From an uncultured Bacilli bacterium (lineage in GTDB: Bacteria > Bacillota_I > Bacilli_A > RF39 > UBA660), in contig CALVYA010000011.1 in the NCBI GenBank assembly GCA_944371905.1, forward strand, positions 1 to 38,626: 38,626 nucleotides of DNA. Reading direction: 5' to 3'. The position numbers were made by a program, and so were the translations under genes. The notes below the pieces were generated by a model. The model was not told the DNA's origin and searched no databases. It saw only the letters and a list, made by a program, of their open reading frames with translations. Positions 33,315-38,626 of the stretch are shown piece after piece (within the stretch, counting starts at the first letter, position 1; each line of letters opens with the position of its first letter).

Positions 33315-33973
33315 TACTCATCATCCTCTAACCAATTATATTCAAATACTTCTAATTTATCTTCTTTTTTCTCTTTATGTTTTGTACGATTATTTTCTAC
33401 ATCAGATACTGTCTTTATTCCTTTTTTATTCCATTCATATAAAATTTTATCAATATAACGCAAATTACTTACTCCGTTAAATATAGCCTCTTTCAAAGCT
33501 TCTTTTATTAAATCCGAAGATATTCCACTATCGATCCATGCTTTTACTATTTCATATTCAATAGGACTTAACGTTCTACCAAATTCTTCTTCAATAGTAC
33601 TAAAAATTGTAGAATCATTATTTTCTTTTTGATTATTTAATTCATCTATAATTAACATACTTATTTTTTGATAAAAATTTTCTAGAGAAATATATTCTTC
33701 CATAATATTCTTATCATTCTTAATAACTTCTAAATCAATTAATTTACTATCCGTCAATTTACTAATCAATGCCATTACTTCTTTAATACCAACGCCTAAA
33801 TCTTCTTCTATTATATTAGGGTTAAAAATTATTTTTTCACCTTGATTACATAAATACATTAAGAAAACAAATTCTTCTAAAGTAATATTTAATTTTGCAT
33901 AACATTTATATAAATATAAAGGTATTACGATATTCTTGGATTTTAGAATATCTATTACGGTTTTATTTTTCAT
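33314..33973 (-). CDS. dnaD: DnaD-type replication initiation/restart protein
   Basis: DnaD works with DnaB and DnaI to load the replicative helicase in Bacillota. The 219-aa protein has a winged-helix N-terminal domain (about 20-110) and a DnaB_2 C-terminal domain (about 120-190) with LSPIEYEIVKAWIDSGISSDLIKEALKEA and the hallmark YxxxILxxW as YIDKILYEWNKKGI. A charged tail follows. I start at ATG 33973 because GGGGGG lies right upstream; an earlier ATG lies within the cca gene end. It sits 10 bases after cca and overlaps nth by one base. Confidence 0.92.
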   Translation of the reverse strand: MKNKTVIDILKSKNIVIPLYLYKCYAKLNITLEEFVFLMYLCNQGEKIIFNPNIIEEDLGVGIKEVMALISKLTDSKLIDLEVIKNDKNIMEEYISLENFYQKISMLIIDELNNQKENNDSTIFSTIEEEFGRTLSPIEYEIVKAWIDSGISSDLIKEALKEAIFNGVSNLRYIDKILYEWNKKGIKTVSDVENNRTKHKEKKEDKLEVFEYNWLEDDE

Positions 33974-33983
33974 ATCATCCCCC

Positions 33984-35072
33984 CTAATAATTATGAACAA
34001 TATACTCTTTTAAAATATCATTATTATTTTCTAATTTATTATTTAAAATTAATGTTGTAATATCATTATAAATGTTTTTTAAGTAAGAACCTCCACTTCT
34101 ATTTAAAATCTTCATAATTTCTTCGCTAGTAATGTTAATATCGTGCTTATTAGTAATCGGTAACTTTTCAAATTTATTTGCAATTTGCTTTTTATCAATT
34201 CCTTTAATACTTCCTGCTATACTATTAACATATAAACCATATTGATATAATACCTCATTATCCAAATTATTTTTATTTAAAGCTTCTCTTATTTTTTTAA
34301 TTAATTCTAATTCATTTTTAGAAAATGGATAATTAGGACTAATATCTAAAGAAGCCCAAATTCCCATAATATCTACGTTTAATTTAATTTCATCCAAATT
34401 ATATATTTCTAATTCATAATCTAGACCAAGTTCTTTTAACAAAGATATTCCGTATTTAGCATTAGGACTTGAAAATATTTTATCCAATTCTTCTCGTTTA
34501 CGTTGATAAGATAGATTACGCAAATATTTTTTAGTAAATTTAATGGCTTCTTTTACTTCCTTGCTTAATTTAAAATCAAGAATAGTAGCAAATCTTATGG
34601 CTCTTAAAATACGTAAAGAATCTTCCTCAAATTTATCATGACTATTCCCTACTGTTTTAATTTCCTTTTGATCTAAATCTTCTTTACCGTTCAATAAATC
34701 AATAATTTCTCCTGCACTATTCATACAGATAGTATTAATAGTAAAATCTCTTCTTTTTAAATCTTCTAATAAATCATTAATATACTCAAATTCAACAGGT
34801 TTACGATTATTAATATAAGTTAATTCTCTTCTAAAAGTTGTGATTTCAAATCTAGTATTATGAACAAAAACAGTAACTGAACCATATTCTACTTTTGGTA
34901 TAAAAATATCATTAAATATTTGTTTTATATCCATAGGGGTAGCATCTGTAGCAATATCGACATCTAATGACTCACGTCCCAATAAATAGTCTCTTACGAA
35001 ACCTCCAACAATATAAGCTTTAAATCCATGTTCTTCTATTTTTTTTAGTACTTTTAACGATGTATTTAACAT
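33984..35072 (-). CDS. cca: CCA tRNA nucleotidyltransferase
   Basis: It adds or repairs the 3' CCA of tRNA. The class II nucleotidyltransferase signature GGFVRDYLLG (23-32) with metal-binding D37 and D39 in LDVDIAT is followed by the nucleotide-recognition motif EDLKRRDFTIN (about 103-113) and the neck motif EEDSLRILRAIRFA. At 362 aa it is somewhat shorter than the B. subtilis enzyme (397), mainly in the C-terminal tail. RBS AAAGGAGG. It opens the cca-dnaD-nth operon. CCA adding versus A-adding specificity is not decided by these motifs, but a single such gene in a small genome is usually full CCA-adding. Confidence 0.93.
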   Translation of the reverse strand: MLNTSLKVLKKIEEHGFKAYIVGGFVRDYLLGRESLDVDIATDATPMDIKQIFNDIFIPKVEYGSVTVFVHNTRFEITTFRRELTYINNRKPVEFEYINDLLEDLKRRDFTINTICMNSAGEIIDLLNGKEDLDQKEIKTVGNSHDKFEEDSLRILRAIRFATILDFKLSKEVKEAIKFTKKYLRNLSYQRKREELDKIFSSPNAKYGISLLKELGLDYELEIYNLDEIKLNVDIMGIWASLDISPNYPFSKNELELIKKIREALNKNNLDNEVLYQYGLYVNSIAGSIKGIDKKQIANKFEKLPITNKHDINITSEEIMKILNRSGGSYLKNIYNDITTLILNNKLENNNDILKEYIVHNY

Positions 35073-35089
35073 AGAATTCCTCCTTTATC

Positions 35090-35118
35090 ATTATACCAAA
35101 TTTCTATATAAAGTGAAA
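35090..35118 (-). promoter_or_regulatory. Promoter of the cca-dnaD-nth operon
   Basis: On the minus strand -35 TTTCAC (35113-35118) and extended -10 TGGTATAAT (hexamer 35090-35095) with 17 bp spacing, about 18 bp from the start codon. Confidence 0.6.
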
Positions 35119-35130
35119 GCCCAAAAAAAA

Positions 35131-35148
35131 CAGAGTTTAGTAACTCTG
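35131..35148 (-). terminator. Terminator of hup
   Basis: CAGAGTT/AACTCTG with a 4-base loop; the minus strand continues TTTTTTTT, the plus strand GTTTTTT. Confidence 0.85.
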
Positions 35149-35161
35149 GTTTTTTATAATA

Positions 35162-35434
35162 TTAATTAACTGCGTCTTTTAGTGCTGATCCAGCTTTAAA
35201 TGTAACAGCGTTTCTTGCAGCAATTTTAACTGTTTCACCAGTTTGTGGATTACGTCCTTCACGAGCAGCTCTTTTTGAAACAGCAAATGTTCCAAATCCT
35301 ACTAATGGTACTTTATCTCCTTTAACTAATGCTTCAGTGATAGTAGCAAATGTAGCATCAATTGCTCTTGTAGCGTCTGCTTTTGTTAATCCAGCAGCAG
35401 TTGCAACAGCTTCTACTAATTCTGCTTTTTTCAT
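35162..35434 (-). CDS. hup: HU histone-like DNA-binding protein
   Basis: HU bends and compacts DNA as a dimer. The 90-aa protein is a near-textbook HU: MKKAELVEAVATAAGLTKADA, the beta arm with VGFGTFAVSKRAAREGRNPQTGE and VKIAARNAVTFKAGSALKDAV. RBS GGAGG. Its neighbour upstream on the same strand is the spoIVA fragment, the same order as spoIVA-hbs in B. subtilis, which supports the view that the fragment is in its native locus. HU has its own promoter and terminator. Codon use is richer in GC than neighbours, as expected for an abundant protein. Confidence 0.97.
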   Translation of the reverse strand: MKKAELVEAVATAAGLTKADATRAIDATFATITEALVKGDKVPLVGFGTFAVSKRAAREGRNPQTGETVKIAARNAVTFKAGSALKDAVN

Positions 35435-35485
35435 AATATTATTACCTCCGTATTTTCATTTTAAGCACTATATGCTTACATATAT

Positions 35486-35514
35486 AAAATACCATGTTTT
35501 TAATACAAAAGCAA
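35486..35514 (-). promoter_or_regulatory. Promoter of hup
   Basis: On the minus strand -35 TTGCTT (35509-35514) and -10 TATTTT (35486-35491), preceded by TGG, with 17 bp spacing. An alternative pair shifted by six bases (TTGTAT and ATATAT) overlaps it. A short hairpin AAGCA/TGCTT lies in the leader. Confidence 0.5.
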
Positions 35515-35544
35515 TGATTTTATGATTATTTTACAGTGATTTTA

Positions 35545-35820
35545 TTAAATTACTATTGCAATTAAATTATTCGATCCCTTATTTACTACTTTACTTAAAA
35601 TATTACTTAATTTATAACGAACATTATCTGGCATTAAAGAAATTTTCGATTGAATACCTTCTTGAACAATGACATCTAAACTGCGTCCAAAAATTTCGCT
35701 CTTCCATATGTTAGATGGATTGGTTTCATAATCTTTCATTAAATAATTAATTAATTCTTTACTTTGTACTTCACTACCAATAATTGGTTCAAAAGTGGAC
35801 TGAACATCTACTCTTATCAT
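35545..35820 (-). pseudogene. spoIVA: C-terminal fragment of spoIVA (interrupted sporulation gene)
   Basis: These 91 codons align end to end, by my recollection of the B. subtilis protein, with the last 91 of 492 residues of SpoIVA, the ATPase that forms the basement layer of the spore coat. Matching blocks are MIRVDVQSTFEPIIG, QSKELINYLMKDYE, IFGRSLDVIVQEGIQSK and SLMPDNVRYKL, ending GSNNLIAIVI. No RBS precedes the ATG, and upstream codons in the same frame (..IHM) match for only two to three residues before recombinase DNA takes over. The N-terminal 400 residues, with the GTPase-like Walker A, are not in the window. It is therefore a split gene: either dead, or rebuilt when the adjoining element is excised. 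Native context (upstream of hup) is kept. Confidence 0.9.
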
Positions 35821-37447
35821 ATGAATAAGAACTATTAAACTGCTGTGATTTGTTTTTTATATAATCGGCTTCTATTTCGGTGCCGACTTTTAGGTATATT
35901 TTTAATTTAACTTTCTTTTTATCATCCATATGATATACGACAATTTTATCTAATAATTCAAATAATACTTCATCACTAGGATTATTAACTTTATTTTCAA
36001 TTAACAATTCTAATTTTTTTATTTCTTCTTCCATATTATTAGCTTTTAATTCTTCTTCTTTAATGACATTTAATTCTTTTTCTATTTTACTTAATCTTAA
36101 ATTACAGTCATCATTTCTTTCTTTAAACTCTTTATCACTAATAATTTCATTTATATTATGACTTAATAATTTATCTTTTTCCTTTTTAATCTTTTCTATT
36201 TCGCTCAACTTTTTATTTTTTTCTTTCTCAAAATCTCTTAAACTTATATTTTCTCTATATAAATTAGTTAAATTATAAATAATTGACTTTCTTTGATTTA
36301 TAAAATCTATTAAATTATGTCTTAATATTTTAACTAATTCTTTTTCATATAAAACTGGTGTTTTACATTTATCATCTTTACTTCTATTATTATGAGGACA
36401 TATCCATACGACTTCATCATCTTTTGTCTTATAATTATATACTTTTCTATGAAAATGTCTATTATGTTCATTACATACTATTTTACCACTAAATTTATAT
36501 CTATTTTGATAAACTCTTTTATCAACATCTTTATACTTATCACTTCTTTGATTATATATCTTTTGTGCTAAATCCCATATTTCTTCACTTACAATAGGGG
36601 GAACAGTATCATAATCTTTATACATAATCCAATCTTCTTCATCTTTTCTAACAATTGTTTTTAATTTATAGTCAACAATCGTTGTTTTATTTCCACAATA
36701 ATAACCTTTATATTTTGGGTTTTTAATAATATTTGCTACTGTTGTCATAGCAAGTACATTTCCATTTCTATTTTTAAAACCTTCTTTATATAATTCCCTT
36801 GCTACTGCTGCCATTCCATATTTACCACTACAATATAATTCAAATATTCTTTTAACCATTTTTGCTTCTTCTTCATTTATAACTAACTTACCATCTTTTT
36901 TATCATAACCCCATATATCATTATTACCTAAAACTCTGCCACTCTTAATAGATCTTTTAAAACCAAATTTAACTCTTTCTGATAATTTCCTAACTTCATC
37001 TTGTGCTAATGATGTCATTATTGTTAGTCTTAATTCTGAATCAGCGTCTAATGTATTTATATTATCATTTAAGAAATATACACCAACACCATCTTTTAAT
37101 AATTCTCTTGTATTTTTAATACTATCTAATGTATCCCTTGCAAACCTTGATACTTCCTTTGTGATAATTAAATCAAATTTACCTTCTTTAGCATCTTTAA
37201 TCATTTTATTAAAACTATCTCTTTTATTTGTTGATGTCCCACTTATTCCTTCATCAACATAACCTTCAACAAATTCCCAATTTTCTTTTTCTCTTATCAT
37301 TTCTTCAAAGAAATTAACTTGATTTTCTAATGAATTTAATTGTTCATATTTATCTGTTGAAACCCTTGCATAATAGGCAACTCTTAATTTTAAATCAAAT
37401 ACCGTTTTCCCAGTTTTAAATTCTTCTCTTATTTTATATAAATCCAT
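35789..37447 (-). CDS. Large serine recombinase (site-specific integrase/excisionase type)
   Basis: This recombinase cuts and rejoins DNA at attachment sites. The resolvase-type catalytic domain (about 20-165) has nucleophile S30 in YYARVST, DEGISGT and KEVSRFARDT. The recombinase domain (about 190-300) includes GYDKKDGKLVINEEEA and NPKYKGYY. A zinc ribbon (about 325-361, C325, C350, C361) and a long coiled coil (about 405-490) are typical of large serine integrases. The C-terminal ten residues (YDKSRCSVHF) are read from spoIVA DNA in another frame, so the gene crosses the element boundary. Start ATG follows AAAGGTGATG. It follows a 91-aa gene by 14 bases. SpoIVCA of the skin element is a functional parallel. 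Confidence 0.93.
   Translation of the reverse strand: MDLYKIREEFKTGKTVFDLKLRVAYYARVSTDKYEQLNSLENQVNFFEEMIREKENWEFVEGYVDEGISGTSTNKRDSFNKMIKDAKEGKFDLIITKEVSRFARDTLDSIKNTRELLKDGVGVYFLNDNINTLDADSELRLTIMTSLAQDEVRKLSERVKFGFKRSIKSGRVLGNNDIWGYDKKDGKLVINEEEAKMVKRIFELYCSGKYGMAAVARELYKEGFKNRNGNVLAMTTVANIIKNPKYKGYYCGNKTTIVDYKLKTIVRKDEEDWIMYKDYDTVPPIVSEEIWDLAQKIYNQRSDKYKDVDKRVYQNRYKFSGKIVCNEHNRHFHRKVYNYKTKDDEVVWICPHNNRSKDDKCKTPVLYEKELVKILRHNLIDFINQRKSIIYNLTNLYRENISLRDFEKEKNKKLSEIEKIKKEKDKLLSHNINEIISDKEFKERNDDCNLRLSKIEKELNVIKEEELKANNMEEEIKKLELLIENKVNNPSDEVLFELLDKIVVYHMDDKKKVKLKIYLKVGTEIEADYIKNKSQQFNSSYSYDKSRCSVHF
35813..35829. other. Candidate attachment-site core at the spoIVA/element junction
   Basis: CTTATCATATGAATAAG is an imperfect palindrome (CTTAT, CATATG, ATAAG with one extra base). 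The homology to SpoIVA begins here: the codons for IHM just upstream of the fragment fit B. subtilis SpoIVA ...SIHMIKVDV, and codons before that do not. Serine integrases recombine at short sites with imperfect symmetry and a 2-bp core. The exact crossover cannot be fixed without the other junction. Confidence 0.5.
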
Positions 37448-37461
37448 TTATATCATCACCT

Positions 37462-37737
37462 TTATACTTTAATTATTTCTGCTATTGGCTTTATTCTTTC
37501 TAATAATATCTTTTCAACTTTCTCATATAACTCTTTTGATATATTTCCTTTTTCATATAATTCTTTATTTATTTTTAATTCTAATTCATAAGAACATAAT
37601 ACATTTTTAAATATATTAAAAGGCTTCATATCTTTTATAGTTTCATCAATATATGTGGTATCAATATTTCCAAACTCATCTTCTTCATATTCTTTTACAA
37701 CTTTGTCATTTTCATCTAATTCATAATAATATGCCAT
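37462..37737 (-). CDS. Unknown 91-aa acidic protein preceding the large serine recombinase
   Basis: I do not recognise this protein. The N-terminal half is acidic (YYYELDENDKVVKEYEEDEFGNIDTTYIDE) and the C-terminal half is a charged helix with KINKELYEKGNISKELYEKVEKILLERI. There is no signal peptide or membrane segment. ATG follows AGGAGG, and the stop is 14 bases ahead of the recombinase start, so the two are translated from one mRNA. Small proteins encoded next to large serine recombinases are sometimes recombination directionality factors, which switch the enzyme from integration to excision. Its position allows that role, but nothing in the sequence proves it. Confidence 0.7.
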   Translation of the reverse strand: MAYYYELDENDKVVKEYEEDEFGNIDTTYIDETIKDMKPFNIFKNVLCSYELELKINKELYEKGNISKELYEKVEKILLERIKPIAEIIKV

Positions 37738-37950
37738 ATATATTCCTCCTATTTAAGATTATTCACAATCATAAATAATATAATAATTATTTATCTACAA
37801 AATGTATAAATAAATTATAAATTACTCATAATAATAAATTGCCCCTAAATATTCTCCTATATATATTATACGATTTTTATTTTTCAAAAATTGCCATTTT
37901 GAGCCTTATTTTTAAAATTTCTTTAATTTTTTAGCATTTTTTATCAATTT
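37738..37950. other. AT-rich intergenic stretch inside the element
   Basis: About 210 bp between the resolvase-type gene and the 91-aa gene. I see no ORF with an RBS and no strong hairpin; only AT-rich runs (several TATATA and TTTTTA stretches) that may hold the promoter for the 91-aa/recombinase unit. Confidence 0.4.
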
Positions 37951-38553
37951 TTAATCATTTTGGCTATTTTTTATTAAATTATAAAATGTATTATTCTTTA
38001 AACCTAATAATTCCATTGCTTCTTTACTTTTAATTTTTTTATCTTTCCATTTACTCATAACTTCATCATAATTACTTGGCTTTTCTATTTTAGGTCTTCC
38101 AAATTTAACACCTTTTTTTAAAGCATTTTCTATTCCTTCTTTTTGCCTTAATTTTATAAAACTTCTCTCTTGCTCTGCAACATAACTTAATATTTGCAAA
38201 ACTAAATCACTTATAAATGTTCCTAATAAATCTTTATTATTTCTCGTATCTAATAAAGGCATATCAATAACGACTATATCTGCTTTTATATTTTTTGTTA
38301 TATCTTTCCATTCTTCAATAATCATATTATAATTTCTACCTAATCTATCAATACTCTTAATTACTAATAAATCATTTTCTCTTAATATATGCTTTAATAT
38401 TAAATAATTTTCTCTATTAAAATCTTTTCCACTTTGTTTATCTACATAAATATCTCTTTCATCAATATTAAAATCTTTAAAGGCATTTATTTGTCTTTCT
38501 TCATTTTGTTCTTTACTGCTAACCCTTGCATACCCAAAAATTTTATTATTCAT
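37951..38553 (-). CDS. Small serine recombinase (resolvase/invertase family)
   Basis: A 200-aa site-specific recombinase with a catalytic domain of the Tn3-resolvase/Pin type. The nucleophile is S12 in GYARVSSKEQNEERQ. VDKQSGKDFNRENY, DLLVIKSIDRLGRNY (with the arginines of the active site) and SYVAEQERSFIKLRQKEGIENALKKGVKFGRP follow. The C-terminal helix-turn-helix covers about 165-195 (SKEAMELLGLKNNTFYNLI). RBS AAGGTAGG lies 6-7 bases upstream. It is the second recombinase of the element, about 500 bases from the large one. It could resolve element dimers, invert a segment or be a second mobility module. Confidence 0.92.
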   Translation of the reverse strand: MNNKIFGYARVSSKEQNEERQINAFKDFNIDERDIYVDKQSGKDFNRENYLILKHILRENDLLVIKSIDRLGRNYNMIIEEWKDITKNIKADIVVIDMPLLDTRNNKDLLGTFISDLVLQILSYVAEQERSFIKLRQKEGIENALKKGVKFGRPKIEKPSNYDEVMSKWKDKKIKSKEAMELLGLKNNTFYNLIKNSQND

Positions 38554-38562
38554 ATAAAAAAC

Positions 38563-38625
38563 CTACCTTGCTAAATAATTACTAAATTCCCTAAAAATTC
38601 TATCAAATATGCTATCTTCAAATGT
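38563..38625 (-). CDS. C-terminal end of an unknown gene at the window edge
   Basis: A frame open to the window edge on the minus strand ends in TAG at 38563, nine bases before the resolvase start. The last visible residues are TFEDSIFDRIFREFSNYLAR. The stop overlaps the resolvase RBS, as expected in an operon. With only 20 codons it could be chance. Confidence 0.35.
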   Translation of the reverse strand, partial: TFEDSIFDRIFREFSNYLAR

Positions 38626-38626
38626 T

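Larger units (their letters stand above)
35821..38626. mobile_element. Part of a serine-recombinase element inserted in spoIVA
   Basis: The near boundary is the spoIVA junction at about 35820; the far boundary is beyond the window. Visible content, all on the minus strand: the end of an unknown gene, a resolvase-type recombinase, a 91-aa acidic protein and the large serine recombinase. No phage structural genes, transposase or resistance genes are visible in this part. The base composition (AT-rich, TTA/AAA-rich codons) is even more AT-skewed than in the flanking genes. Confidence 0.75.

Noticed and set aside
35545-35820. The spoIVA fragment as an independent small gene starting at its ATG
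   Set aside because: The ATG has no ribosome binding site and corresponds to an internal methionine of SpoIVA. The alignment is to the C-terminus only, so it is part of a split gene.
1-38626. CRISPR array or tRNA genes
   Set aside because: I saw no regularly spaced repeats and no cloverleaf-like segments with a T-arm GGTTCRANNC signature in the intergenic regions. The only structured RNA gene I can support is rnpB.
1-38626. Mycoplasma-type genetic code (TGA as Trp)
   Set aside because: The known genes use TGG for Trp and end at expected lengths under the standard code, and the large recombinase ends at TGA.
35821-38626. Prophage
   Set aside because: A serine integrase is present, but no phage structural, lysis or replication gene is visible in the 2.8 kb inside the window. 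A prophage remains possible beyond the edge.

Overview
The window is very AT-rich, compact bacterial chromosome from a cell-walled, Gram-positive-type (Bacillota, class Bacilli-like) organism. Every recognisable gene reads through in the standard code, with TGG for Trp and TGA used as a stop, so this is not the mycoplasma code. The gene content and local order (rodZ-pgsA-recA-rny, gpsB-rnpB, recU-ponA, cca-dnaD-nth, spoIVA-hup) recall the Bacillus subtilis chromosome. The genes are small and low in GC, as in uncultured gut Bacilli, but I cannot name a genus from sequence alone.

Layout. Positions 1-8.8 kb hold a truncated DD-carboxypeptidase (dacA remnant), an intact VanY-type carboxypeptidase, pdp with a stand-alone GlmU-type acetyltransferase, an XRE regulator, a short SSB, a sufS-sufU-unknown operon, a HIT protein, a small lipoprotein, two tiny hydrophobic peptides (38 and 26 aa) and the foldase PrsA. 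Positions 8.9-15 kb (minus strand) hold an unknown gene, recX, rpoZ and a four-gene surface-glycan operon: a polymerase/ligase-GT4 fusion, Alg14-like, Alg13-like and GtrB-like proteins. Positions 15.3-18.8 kb (plus) hold a two-gene operon for a secreted glucosaminidase ending in a type I dockerin and a membrane-anchored protein with a cohesin-like domain. Positions 18.9-27 kb hold RNase J, a large surface protein, RNase Y, RecA, PgsA, a RodZ-like protein, RNase P RNA and GpsB. Positions 27-35.4 kb hold RecU, PBP1a, a ZIP transporter, a Fem-type ligase, Nth, DnaD, the CCA enzyme and HU.

The right end (35.5-38.6 kb) is the most unusual part. Directly upstream of hup, where B. subtilis has spoIVA, only the last 91 codons of spoIVA remain. 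The rest is displaced by an element whose near end carries a large serine recombinase that reads across the junction. Further in are a small acidic protein, a second (resolvase-type) serine recombinase and the tail of another gene at the window edge. This is the architecture of the skin element in sigK: a sporulation gene interrupted by an element with its own recombinase. The other half of spoIVA lies outside the window, so regulated excision is a hypothesis.

Two systems stand out: the spoIVA-interrupting recombinase element, and the dockerin-autolysin/cohesin-like membrane anchor pair, which looks like cellulosome-style docking used on the organism's own cell wall. With VanY, PBP1a, the Fem ligase, GpsB, RodZ, PrsA and the glycan operon, much of the window serves envelope construction.
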